Positions 24,281 to 33,017 of a DNA stretch of 64,000 bases are shown here, piece by piece; the first letter of the stretch is position 1; each line of letters begins with the position of its first letter. The DNA comes from JBMNGG01 sp050949705. Its GTDB lineage: Bacteria; Bacillota; Thermosediminibacteria; Thermosediminibacterales; Tepidanaerobacteraceae. The notes under the pieces were generated by a model. That model saw nothing but the letters and a program-made list of their open reading frames with translations. It searched no databases and had not been told where the DNA came from. The stretch covers positions 62,001-126,000 of the forward strand of contig JBMNGG010000004.1 of the NCBI GenBank assembly GCA_050949705.1. The letters run 5' to 3'. A program made the position numbers and the translations under genes.

Positions 24281-25594
24281 TTGAGAGGAATGGTAATTAT
24301 GATGCCAATTATTATTATCTTATTAATGGTAGCAGTACTATATGTCGGCTACAAGACTGATGTTAATATAGGAATATTAGGCATGTCAGTAGCTTTTCTA
24401 GTGGGAGCTTTTGCGACTAGATATGAGCCCAGGTGCATTGATAGGCATGTGGCCGACCAGACTTTTTGTATTGATGGTGACTATTCCTTACTTCTATAAT
24501 TTTGCCATGCTAAACGGCACCTTGGAAAAACTTGCATCAAATATAATTTATCTCTTTAGGAAGATACCTTGGGCTATGCCAATAGTTATGTTTGTTTTAT
24601 CTTATGTACTCGCAGGTATTGGTGCGGGGCAACAAGTATCGACTGTTATGTTAGTTCCTGTTGCAATGTCAATAGCTATAGAAACAGGTATGAGTCCTAT
24701 ATTGGCGGCCTTAGCGGTATTTTTAGGTGGTGCGGGAGGCTTTACTCCTATAAGCATGATAGGTGTAGTTGTCAACTCACTGGTAGTTCAAGTTGGATAC
24801 AGTCAAGAAGTAGCCGATGCAATAGGAATCCAGACCATGTTTAACGCTTCTTAAAGCATGCCTCGTAATGTTTGCTGTTTGCTACTTTGCATTTAAAGGG
24901 ATATAGAACTAGCTATAAAAGACATTAACATAAAGAAAGCCAGAGCCCTTTGATGAAAAACAAAAAATTACCTCTGGGAATTATCGGAGTATTTGTTGCG
25001 ATATTAGTAGTACCCTTTGTTATAAACTTTTTGGTTCCTGGAATACCGTTCATAGTTACACTGACTAAAAAAGTTGATGTTGTATTTGTATCAACAATAT
25101 GTGCAGTTGCGGCGACACTTCTTAAAGTTGCGGATGAAAAGGCGGCACTTGCTCGTGTTCCATGGCGGGTGGCCATAATGCTCTGCGGAATGAGCATTCT
25201 AATCGGGGTTGCGGCTGAAGCGGGTGCAGTAGATCTACTGTCTAACTTCGTTTCTGCGAACGCCTCAACAGGCCTAGCACCAGTATTTCTCGCTATTGCT
25301 TCCGCATTGTTAAGTTTGGTTGTCAGCGGAAATGTTGTCAATATGACCTTCTTCCCACTCGTGCCTGGTCTTGTCGCAGCTATCTCGGGTCTTAATCCGG
25401 GAGTGCTGTTTGCAGCAATTGCCGTTGGAGGATTTTTTTCCGCCGTATCTCCCTTTTCTACAGCAGGAGGCCTTATTTTAGGAAGCATTCAATATGATGA
25501 TATACGTGATAACGTGTACAAATGGTTATTAGCAATGCCTTTTATATTAACATTTATGCTAATCGTACTTATAACAATAGGTGTAGTTAATTAA
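24281..25594 (+). pseudogene. Frameshifted MatC-like permease paralogue
   Basis: The gene starts at TTG 24281 or ATG 24299 after GAGAGGAA and parallels the intact neighbour: KTDVNIGILGMSVAFLVGAF in one frame, then from about 24411 in another frame MSPGALIGMWPTRLF, NGTLEKLAS and GAGQQVSTVMLVPVAMS, up to a stop at 24854. After a damaged stretch (24855-24950, several stops) a third frame continues with VSGNVVNMTFFPLVPGL and AVSPFSTAGGLI to TAA at 25594. At least two frame breaks separate the parts, so no full protein can be made unless these are read errors. About 435 residues would be expected if intact. Confidence 0.85.
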
Positions 25595-25655
25595 GTACTT
25601 TTACATTAAAAAGTTAGGACAAGGGTATTTAATGACATGATTTCCTATTAAGAGT

Positions 25656-25706
25656 GAAGAACCTCAAATAAGGCTTAAAATCAAATAAGACTTGTAGAGG
25701 TTCTTC
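25656..25706 (+). terminator. Hairpin after the broken permease
   Basis: GAAGAACCTC (25656-25665) pairs with GAGGTTCTTC (25697-25706) around a 31-base loop. No T run follows, so termination is uncertain. Confidence 0.4.
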
Positions 25707-25807
25707 ATTCGAAATTGAAATTTACAAAGGGAAGTTTTCCACAACAGATAGTTCTTGTTGAGATAAAAATTTTTGATAAAAGTAGTTTAAATTGGGGAGG
25801 CGATGGA

Positions 25808-27022
25808 ATGTCAAAAGCTGCATTGGAAGGAATAAAAGTTGTAGATTTGACCCAGTTTGAGTCGGGTACTGTCTGTACTGAGACTCTTGCATGGTTAGGT
25901 GCAGATGTAATCAAGATAGAGCGCCCTAAGAAAGGAGAACTTGGCCGATACTCAATGGCAGAGCCTGGTGTAGATACCTACGGTTTTATAATACTTAATG
26001 CCAACAAGAAGTCTATAACCCTTGACTTAAAGACTCCTAAAGGCAAAGAACTCTTGTGGAAATTGATTGAGAAAGCAGATGTATTTGTAGAAAATATGGG
26101 TCCTGGCTCAATTGAGCGTCTTGGCTTTAGCTATGAGGAGGTTAACAAAAGGAATCCAAGAATTATTTATTCTCAAATAAAAGGTTTTGGTCTAGACGGC
26201 CCTTGGGCGGACTTTCCTGCTTTTGCACCTATAGCTCAAGCAGTAGGGGGCGCTGCATGTGTTACTGGTGATCCTGAGGGACCGCCCATGCAGCCAGGTG
26301 TGAATCTTGCAGATAGTGGAGCAGGTTACTTAACAGCTCTTGCAATAATTGCAGCTCTGTATCAAAGAGTTTCTACAGGTGTAGGTCAAAGAGTTGAAGT
26401 CACAATGCAGGATACAGTTATCGGTTTTGGCCGATCAGCGTGGGAACAGCAGTTAAGAACAGGCAAACCTGCACCGCGTGTAGGTAACGGTATGCCTTTG
26501 GAGCCAGTAGCACCAGCAAATATGTATCCATGCAAACCTGGTGGACCCGATGACTATGTGCACGTATATACTTCAAGACATCCAGGAAGTACACAGTTTA
26601 ACAAACTAATGGAAGTTATCGGTCGTACTGATATATTAGAAGACCCCAGATTTGAAACTCCTAGGTCTAGATATAAATATAAAGAGGAATTAGACGAGAT
26701 TATTAGCAACTGGACCAGACAGAGAACTAAGATTGAGGCAATGGAGGAGTTGTGCCGTGCGGGTATACCTGCAGGAGCTGCATTAAATACTGCTGAAATT
26801 TCAGCTGATCCCTATTTGAGAAAACGCGGAATTATGACAGAAGTTGAACATCCAGTGCGTGGAAAAGTATTAATACCTGGGTTCATACCGAAGATGTCAG
26901 CATCACAAGTTCCAATTGTTTCATCACCTCTTTTAGGTGAACATAATGATGAAATCTATAGAGATATGCTGGGCTTATCTGATGAGGAATGTAAAAAGTT
27001 AGAGGAAGAAGGAGTTATTTAA
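25808..27022 (+). CDS. Class III (CaiB/BaiF, Frc-type) CoA-transferase
   Basis: A 404-residue family III CoA-transferase that moves CoA between carboxylic acids through an enzyme-bound anhydride. The N-terminus has LEGIKVVDLTQFESGT and LGADVIKIERPKKGE. The catalytic aspartate is Asp169 in NLADSGAGYLTA, the same number as in formyl-CoA transferase. I chose ATG 25808 because GGGGAGG lies just before it; an in-frame extension to 25715 has no good RBS. BbsEF of toluene degradation, carnitine and oxalate transferases belong to the same family. Here it probably activates the substrate or the product of a glycyl radical enzyme. Confidence 0.92.
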   Translation: MSKAALEGIKVVDLTQFESGTVCTETLAWLGADVIKIERPKKGELGRYSMAEPGVDTYGFIILNANKKSITLDLKTPKGKELLWKLIEKADVFVENMGPGSIERLGFSYEEVNKRNPRIIYSQIKGFGLDGPWADFPAFAPIAQAVGGAACVTGDPEGPPMQPGVNLADSGAGYLTALAIIAALYQRVSTGVGQRVEVTMQDTVIGFGRSAWEQQLRTGKPAPRVGNGMPLEPVAPANMYPCKPGGPDDYVHVYTSRHPGSTQFNKLMEVIGRTDILEDPRFETPRSRYKYKEELDEIISNWTRQRTKIEAMEELCRAGIPAGAALNTAEISADPYLRKRGIMTEVEHPVRGKVLIPGFIPKMSASQVPIVSSPLLGEHNDEIYRDMLGLSDEECKKLEEEGVI

Positions 27023-27078
27023 TATAAGGAACTGTGCTGATAAAACCATATGCACATAGAAAAACAGAGGTGAAAAAT

Positions 27079-28641
27079 ATGGCTAAAATTATCACTGCTG
27101 AACAAGCAGCACAACTAATTAAAGACGGTTCTACCGTGGCTATTGGCGCTATGGGTTTAAGCGGTTGGCCTGAAGAAGTAGCTCAAGCCATTGAAAAACG
27201 TTTTTTTGAAACAGGACACCCCCGTGACTTAAGCATAAAGCAGGGTTGTGCAACTGGAGATTGGAAAGAGCGCGGTGTAAACCGTTTAGGTCATGAGGGC
27301 ATGGTAAAAAAATGGGCTGGGGCACATATTGGTTCCTCGGCTAACATGTCTAAATTGGTTAGAGAGAATAAAATTTCCGCCCATTGTTTGCCTCAAGGTG
27401 TTATTGTTAATCTTTGGCGTGAAATTGCAGCAAAGAGACCAGGACTGATTACTAAAGTTGGTCTAGGGACTTTTGTAGACCCTAGATTAGAGGGTGGAAA
27501 GATGAATGATGTCACTGAAGAAGAACTGGTAAAGCTAATAGAGTTTGAAGGTGAGGAGTACCTTTTCTATAAGTCTTTCCCGGTTGATGTGGCATTAATA
27601 AGAGGCACTACGGCAGATGAAAAAGGCAATTTGACTATTGATAAAGACGGCTGGATTTTTGAAATACTGCCTATTGCACAAGCTACAAAAAATTCTGGTG
27701 GGATAGTGATTGCACAGGTTGAATATTTAGCCCAGGCAGGAACATTACATCCTAAGAAAATCAAAGTGCCAGGTGCTTTAGTTGACTATATCGTTGTTGC
27801 CACAAAACAAGAAGCCTGTTGGCAGACTGAAGGTTTATATTATGACCCAGCTTTCTCTGGTGATGTAAAAGTACCATTAGAAGCAGTACCTAAGTTACCA
27901 TTAACTGATCAGAAAGTTATCGTGAGACGTGCCAGTATGGAGTTGGTAAAAAATGCAATAGTTAATCTTGGCTATGGAATACCAGCTGATGTTGCTAAAA
28001 TCGCTGCAGAGGAAGGCGTAAGTGAACTAATGACTTTAACAACTGAAGCAGGTGCTTTTGGCGGAGTTCCGGCTGCTCCACCTCATTTTGGCAACACATA
28101 CAATGCAGAAGCGATGATTGAGCATGGTGCCATGTTTGATTATTACGATGGTGGGGGGCTAGATGTTGCTTACTTAGGATTAGCTGAAACAGATCGCTTC
28201 GGCAATGTAAATGTTAGCAAATTTGGTCCGCGTATAACTGGACCTGGAGGCTTTATAAATATCTCTCAAAATGCCAAGAAAGTAGTTTACGTTGGCAACT
28301 TCAATGTTGGTGCAGAGATGAAAGTCGAAGACGGGAAACTTGTGATTGTAAAAGAAGGAACAAGAATGAAGTTTAGAGATCACGTGGAACAGGTAACATT
28401 TAGTGGTAGCTATGCAGCCAAAATTAACCAAAATGTCTTATATATAACCGAACGAGCTGTCTTTACGTTAGAGGATGGTGAAGTAACACTTATTGAAATT
28501 GCACCTGGAGTTGACTTAGAAAGAGATATTTTAAAACAAATGGAGTTTAAACCTAAGATTTCAAAGGACCTTAAATTAATGGATGAAGATATTTTTAAAC
28601 CTAAATGGAATAAACTCAAAGAAATTATAAAAGAAAAATAA
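27079..28641 (+). CDS. Acyl-CoA:acetate/propionate CoA-transferase (class I, Pct/YdiF-like)
   Basis: A 520-residue fused alpha-beta CoA-transferase. The alpha part begins AKIITAEQAAQLIKDGSTVAIG, and the beta part carries the catalytic glutamate Glu323 in TTEAGAFGG, followed by GVPAAPPHFG. It transfers CoA between acetyl- or propionyl-CoA and another acid. ATG 27079 follows AGAGGTGA; an upstream in-frame start at 27034 lacks an RBS. CarA of caffeate respiration is likewise a CoA-transferase beside acyl-CoA dehydrogenase and Etf genes. Two CoA-transferases of different classes in one operon suggest two separate acids are activated. Confidence 0.9.
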   Translation: MAKIITAEQAAQLIKDGSTVAIGAMGLSGWPEEVAQAIEKRFFETGHPRDLSIKQGCATGDWKERGVNRLGHEGMVKKWAGAHIGSSANMSKLVRENKISAHCLPQGVIVNLWREIAAKRPGLITKVGLGTFVDPRLEGGKMNDVTEEELVKLIEFEGEEYLFYKSFPVDVALIRGTTADEKGNLTIDKDGWIFEILPIAQATKNSGGIVIAQVEYLAQAGTLHPKKIKVPGALVDYIVVATKQEACWQTEGLYYDPAFSGDVKVPLEAVPKLPLTDQKVIVRRASMELVKNAIVNLGYGIPADVAKIAAEEGVSELMTLTTEAGAFGGVPAAPPHFGNTYNAEAMIEHGAMFDYYDGGGLDVAYLGLAETDRFGNVNVSKFGPRITGPGGFINISQNAKKVVYVGNFNVGAEMKVEDGKLVIVKEGTRMKFRDHVEQVTFSGSYAAKINQNVLYITERAVFTLEDGEVTLIEIAPGVDLERDILKQMEFKPKISKDLKLMDEDIFKPKWNKLKEIIKEK

Positions 28642-28670
28642 ACTCAATTTTATAAGGATGGCGATATATA

Positions 28671-29813
28671 ATGAATTTCAGTCTAACACCGGAACAAGAA
28701 ATGATTAGGAATGTTGTACGTGAATTTGCTGAAAAAGAGGTAGCCCCTATTGCAGCCGAGATTGATGAAACCGGAAGGGTTCCTATAGAAAATATTGAAA
28801 AAATGGCTGAATTAGGTCTTATGGGCATGCCATATCCTAAGAAGTATGGTGGGGCCGAAACAGATTATATTTCTTATATTATTGCTTATGAAGAAATCGC
28901 AAAAGCTTGTGCATCTACAGCCGTAATTTTGGGTGGTAATGTTTCGTTGACATGCTTTCCCATATATCAATTCGGCACAGAAGAACAAAGGCAAAAATTT
29001 TTAGTTCCACTGGCAAAGGGAGAGAAACTCGGTGCTTTTGCGTTGACAGAACCAAACGCAGGTTCTGACGCTTCAAATCAAGAAACTATCGCTGTTTTGG
29101 ATGGCGATGAATATGTACTTAACGGCAATAAGATATTTATAACTGGTGGGGGCTTAGCAGATATTTATTTAGTGTTTGCGATGACAGATAAAACCAAAGG
29201 GTTAAGAGGAATAAGCAGCTTTATTGTTGAAAAAGGCACACCCGGATTTACCTTTGGTAAAAAAGAAAACAAGATGGGTATGAGAGGTTCTTGTACAACG
29301 GAATTAATTCTGCAGGATGTTAGAATTCCCAAGGAAAATCTCTTAGGCAGAGAAGGCGAGGGCTTTAAAATAGCTATGTCTACTTTGGATGTCGGCCGTG
29401 TTGGCGTTGGAGCATTATGCGTAGGGATAGCACAGGCTGCTTTGGATGAATCTATTAAGTATGCTAAAGAAAGAATTCAATTTGGGAGGCCTATAGGCAA
29501 GTTCCAAGCTATACAATTTATGCTGGCAGATATGGCTACAGAAGTGGAGACTGCTAGACTACTTGTTCATAAAGCTGCTTGGCTAAAGGACAACAAGTTA
29601 CCTTTTAGTAAAGAATCTGCAATGGCAAAACTTTATGCTTCAGAGACTGCTATGAGATGTACATTGAAAGCTGTCCAAATTCATGGTGGTTATGGATATA
29701 TGAAGGAATACAAGGTAGAACGATTGATGAGAGATGCCAAGATAACTGAAATATTTGAAGGAACATCAGAAATACAACGAATGGTTATTGGCAAATCACT
29801 TTTAAAAGACTAG
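28671..29813 (+). CDS. Acyl-CoA dehydrogenase
   Basis: A 380-residue FAD enzyme that interconverts acyl-CoA and 2-enoyl-CoA with EtfAB as electron partner. Landmarks are the FAD/substrate strand FALTEPNAGSDAS near residue 123, GRPIGKFQAIQFMLADM near 276, and the catalytic base Glu363 in IFEGTSEIQ. The length is normal for short-chain members (butyryl-CoA dehydrogenase size). Gene order dehydrogenase, etfB, etfA with a ferredoxin domain is the same as carCDE of Acetobacterium. RBS AAGGATGGCGA. Confidence 0.94.
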   Translation: MNFSLTPEQEMIRNVVREFAEKEVAPIAAEIDETGRVPIENIEKMAELGLMGMPYPKKYGGAETDYISYIIAYEEIAKACASTAVILGGNVSLTCFPIYQFGTEEQRQKFLVPLAKGEKLGAFALTEPNAGSDASNQETIAVLDGDEYVLNGNKIFITGGGLADIYLVFAMTDKTKGLRGISSFIVEKGTPGFTFGKKENKMGMRGSCTTELILQDVRIPKENLLGREGEGFKIAMSTLDVGRVGVGALCVGIAQAALDESIKYAKERIQFGRPIGKFQAIQFMLADMATEVETARLLVHKAAWLKDNKLPFSKESAMAKLYASETAMRCTLKAVQIHGGYGYMKEYKVERLMRDAKITEIFEGTSEIQRMVIGKSLLKD

Positions 29814-29840
29814 TGATTGCATATGAGGAGGTAATATAAA

Positions 29841-30629
29841 ATGAAGATTATTGTTTGTATTAAACAAGTACCGAATACCAATGAAATAAAAATAGATCCT
29901 AAAACTGGCACTCTCATAAGAGAAGGCGTTCCTAGTATCATCAATCCTGATGACAAGAATGCTTTAGAAGAAGCTCTTAAGTTAAAAGCCGAAAATGGAG
30001 GAACTGTTACTGTTATCACTATGGGTCCAAATCAAGCAGAAACAGCTCTGCGCGAAGCATTAGCAATGGGTGCAGATGAAGCCATACTTTTATCTGACAG
30101 GGCTTTTGCTGGAGCTGATACATTGGCAACTTCTCTCACATTAGCTAGCGCCATAAATAAACTAGGCAGCTTTGATCTGATCTTTTGCGGCAGGCAAGCT
30201 ATAGATGGTGATACAGCACAAGTAGGTGCAGAACTGGCTGAACACTTAAATTTACCACAAGTAACATATGTACAAAAAATCAAATCAATTGAAAAAGATA
30301 AAATTTTAGTGGAAAGAGCTATGGAAGATGGTTATGAAGTCATTGAATGTAAACTTCCCGCTGTATTGACGGCAGTTAAAGAATTGAATACACCGCGTTA
30401 CATTACAATGAATGGAATCGTTGATGCTTTTCGAAACAAAAAACCAGTGGTGTGGGGTATAAATGACCTTGAAGTGGATCCTGAAAAAGTGGGGCTAAAA
30501 GGTTCGCCAACTCAGGTGAAACGGACTTTTACCCCTCCGGCAAAGGAGCCTGGACGCACTATTTCTGGGCCGCCAAATGAATCAGTAAAAGTTTTAATAA
30601 AAGAATTGCAAAAAAGGCACATATTATAG
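29841..30629 (+). CDS. etfB: Electron transfer flavoprotein subunit beta
   Basis: A 262-residue ETF beta subunit that starts KIIVCIKQVPNTNEIKID and contains LPAVLTAVKELNTPRY, the family signature near residue 173, and the AMP/FAD-binding stretch DGDTAQVGAELAEHL near 128. It forms a heterodimer with EtfA (13 bases downstream) and takes electrons from, or delivers them to, the acyl-CoA dehydrogenase upstream. Whether it holds the NADH-oxidising FAD of bifurcating ETFs needs an alignment. Confidence 0.95.
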   Translation: MKIIVCIKQVPNTNEIKIDPKTGTLIREGVPSIINPDDKNALEEALKLKAENGGTVTVITMGPNQAETALREALAMGADEAILLSDRAFAGADTLATSLTLASAINKLGSFDLIFCGRQAIDGDTAQVGAELAEHLNLPQVTYVQKIKSIEKDKILVERAMEDGYEVIECKLPAVLTAVKELNTPRYITMNGIVDAFRNKKPVVWGINDLEVDPEKVGLKGSPTQVKRTFTPPAKEPGRTISGPPNESVKVLIKELQKRHIL

Positions 30630-30642
30630 GGGAGGAAAAACA

Positions 30643-31857
30643 ATGGGTGTTTACATCGAAAAAGAAAACTGTATAGGCTGTGGTGTGTGTGTTTCTTCTT
30701 GTCCATATGGTGCAATTGTTATGGAAGGTTCAAATGCCGCTATAACAGATCAATGTACTTCTTGTGGTGCCTGTGTTGACAATTGCCCAGTAGAGGCAAT
30801 TATAAATGATGAAGAAAAAGAAGTAGTTAATACACTAGATGCATACAAGGGAGTATGGATATTTGCCGAACAGCGTGGGGGAAATATTACAAATACATCA
30901 TTTGAAATTCTTGGGCAGGCCAGGAACCTTGCTGATGATCTTGATGTTAAAGTAAGTGCGGTGTTATTAGGTAATGGTTTGGAAGATAAAGCAAAAGAGT
31001 TAATAGCTTATGGTGCTGATACCGTATATCTTATTGAAAATCCTGTTTTAGAAAACTATGTTACCGAAACATATTGCAACATAATTGAAAAACTTATTAA
31101 CAAATTCAAACCTGAAATATTTCTTTTTGGTGCAACAAATATCGGTCGGGACTTAGCACCTCGTATTGCTGCACGTGTAAATACTGGTCTTACAGCAGAT
31201 TGTACTGAACTAAGCATAGACCAGGATACGAAGCTATTAAAGCAAACACGACCTGCTTTTGGTGGTAATCTTATGGCTACCATTCTATGCCCAAATACTA
31301 GGCCACAGATGGCTACTGTCAGACCCGGTGTTATGCAGAAAATAAACCCCGATCCTTCTCGCCAAGGTAGTATTGTTAGAGAGAATTGTGATGATGAAGA
31401 TATCACTAATACTCGCACGGTAGTTAAGGAAGTATTCCGAGATGTTAAAAAAGTTATAAATTTAGAGGAAGCACAAATAATCGTCTCCGGAGGCCGAGGC
31501 GTTGGAGGACCGGAAGGATTTAAACTTTTACAGGAAGTTGCAGACCTACTAGGTGGAATGGTGGGAGCCTCTCGTAGTGCTGTTGACGAGGGATGGATTC
31601 CTTCTACCCATCAGGTGGGCCAAACAGGTAAAACAGTAAGGCCAAATCTTTACATTGCTTGTGGTATTTCGGGGGCTATTCAACATTTAGCGGGTATGCA
31701 GAACTCAAAAATTATCGTTGCAATTAACAAAAACCCAAATGCACCAATTATGAAAATTGCTGATTATGCTATTGAAGGAGATTTATTCCGAGTGCTACCT
31801 GTTTTGATAGAAGAACTTAAAGAGCTTCAAAAGAAAGCAGGCGATGTTGCTGTTTAA
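30643..31857 (+). CDS. etfA: Electron transfer flavoprotein subunit alpha with N-terminal 2[4Fe-4S] ferredoxin domain
   Basis: 404 residues. Residues 1-60 are a bacterial-type ferredoxin with cysteines 10, 13, 16, 20 and 38, 41, 44, 48, giving two [4Fe-4S] clusters. The rest is ETF alpha, ending in the FAD domain with VSGGRGVGGPEGFKLL, VGASRSAVDEGW, HQVGQTGKTV and IACGISGAIQH. The fused ferredoxin is known from CarE of caffeyl-CoA reductase, where it belongs to an electron-bifurcating complex. It implies direct exchange with a low-potential carrier. A 13-bp hairpin overlaps its stop codon. Confidence 0.95.
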   Translation: MGVYIEKENCIGCGVCVSSCPYGAIVMEGSNAAITDQCTSCGACVDNCPVEAIINDEEKEVVNTLDAYKGVWIFAEQRGGNITNTSFEILGQARNLADDLDVKVSAVLLGNGLEDKAKELIAYGADTVYLIENPVLENYVTETYCNIIEKLINKFKPEIFLFGATNIGRDLAPRIAARVNTGLTADCTELSIDQDTKLLKQTRPAFGGNLMATILCPNTRPQMATVRPGVMQKINPDPSRQGSIVRENCDDEDITNTRTVVKEVFRDVKKVINLEEAQIIVSGGRGVGGPEGFKLLQEVADLLGGMVGASRSAVDEGWIPSTHQVGQTGKTVRPNLYIACGISGAIQHLAGMQNSKIIVAINKNPNAPIMKIADYAIEGDLFRVLPVLIEELKELQKKAGDVAV

Positions 31858-31873
31858 TAAAACAGCAACATCG
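31842..31873 (+). other. Hairpin over the etfA stop codon
   Basis: CGATGTTGCTGTT (31842-31854) pairs perfectly with AACAGCAACATCG (31861-31873); the loop contains the stop TAA. No T run follows. It may stabilise or process the mRNA between etfA and the activase. Confidence 0.5.
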
Positions 31874-31960
31874 ATCGAAATATAATGGAATTTCAGCTAT
31901 TTATACAGAAAATACTAGTTACCGTAGAGCAGATTTTTAAGAAGAGGGGTGATTGATAAA

Positions 31961-32887
31961 ATGGAAAAATATTTAAACCAAAAAGGTAGGATATTTAACA
32001 TCCAGCATTATAGCATTCATGATGGGCCGGGTATTAGGACTACAGTATTTCTTAAAGGCTGCCCATTGAGATGCTTGTGGTGCCAAAACCCAGAATCATA
32101 TACAATTCACCCACAGCTATTTTTTATTAGAGAAAAATGTAGTGGTTGTGGCATGTGTATAACAGCCTGTTCTCACGGTGCTATTCAATTAGAAAACGGT
32201 TACGCAAAGACAGATCGCAATTTGTGCAAAAACTGTGGCATGTGTGTTGAAAAATGTTTAAATGAGGCAAGAACTATAGTTGGAGAGGAAGTTACAGCAG
32301 GAGAGGTTTTTGCAAAGATTGAAAAAGACAAGATATTTTATGATGGCTCTGGTGGAGGTGCAACTATAAGCGGTGGTGAACCCCTAGCACAACCGGAATT
32401 TACTAAAAGTATTCTTAAGTTATGTAGAGAAGCCGGTATTCATACTGTGGTAGAGACAAGCGGTTATGCCAAAGAAGATATAGTTTTTAATGTGCTCAAA
32501 TACGCTGATATGGTGTTTCACGACTTAAAGCACATGAATCCTGAAGAACATAGAAAACTAACCGGTGTAACAAATGAAACTATTTTAAAAAACATTAAGC
32601 ATCTGTATCATGATATGAAAAAAGAAATTGTCGTGCGAATGCCGATTATCCCTGGCTACAATGATTCGGATGAAAATATAAAAGAAGCAGCTAGATTTAT
32701 ACTTGAGGAATTAGACAAATCCGTCTATGTACACCTATTGCCATTTCATAGATTAGGAGAATCAAAAATAGAGCGAATGGAAGCAAAGAAAACGTCCTTT
32801 TCAAGTAATCCTCCCGATGACAGGTCAATGGAAAAATTAAAACAAATTATGGAATCCTACGGATTGAAGGCTCAAATTGGCGGATAG
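31961..32887 (+). CDS. Glycyl radical enzyme activating protein (radical SAM)
   Basis: A 308-residue activase that uses S-adenosylmethionine to generate the glycyl radical. The radical SAM triad is Cys34, Cys38, Cys41 (KGCPLRCLWCQ). An inserted ferredoxin-like domain carries two more clusters (Cys60, 63, 66, 70 and 89, 92, 95, 99), as in activases of diol dehydratases, CutC and benzylsuccinate synthase but not of pyruvate formate-lyase. GGGATISGGEPL near 130 binds SAM. I chose ATG 31961 after AGAGGGGTGAT; GTG 31949 overlaps that RBS. It lies just before glycyl radical enzyme 2 and is the only activase in the window, so it may serve both enzymes. Confidence 0.93.
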   Translation: MEKYLNQKGRIFNIQHYSIHDGPGIRTTVFLKGCPLRCLWCQNPESYTIHPQLFFIREKCSGCGMCITACSHGAIQLENGYAKTDRNLCKNCGMCVEKCLNEARTIVGEEVTAGEVFAKIEKDKIFYDGSGGGATISGGEPLAQPEFTKSILKLCREAGIHTVVETSGYAKEDIVFNVLKYADMVFHDLKHMNPEEHRKLTGVTNETILKNIKHLYHDMKKEIVVRMPIIPGYNDSDENIKEAARFILEELDKSVYVHLLPFHRLGESKIERMEAKKTSFSSNPPDDRSMEKLKQIMESYGLKAQIGG

Positions 32888-33017
32888 CAAAAACCTACTT
32901 TCAAAAAATATTAAAACCCCCATCATATTATTTCTGTCATTTTTCTATGTATCCACATGTTATGAACACTAGAAAAATGAAAGATAAAATTCAAGAAGAG
33001 AAAGAGGAGGAAAAAAA

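Noticed and set aside
24569..24844. Alternative plus-strand frame inside the broken permease
   Set aside because: Cys/Arg/Ser-rich shadow of the transporter frame without any transmembrane pattern.
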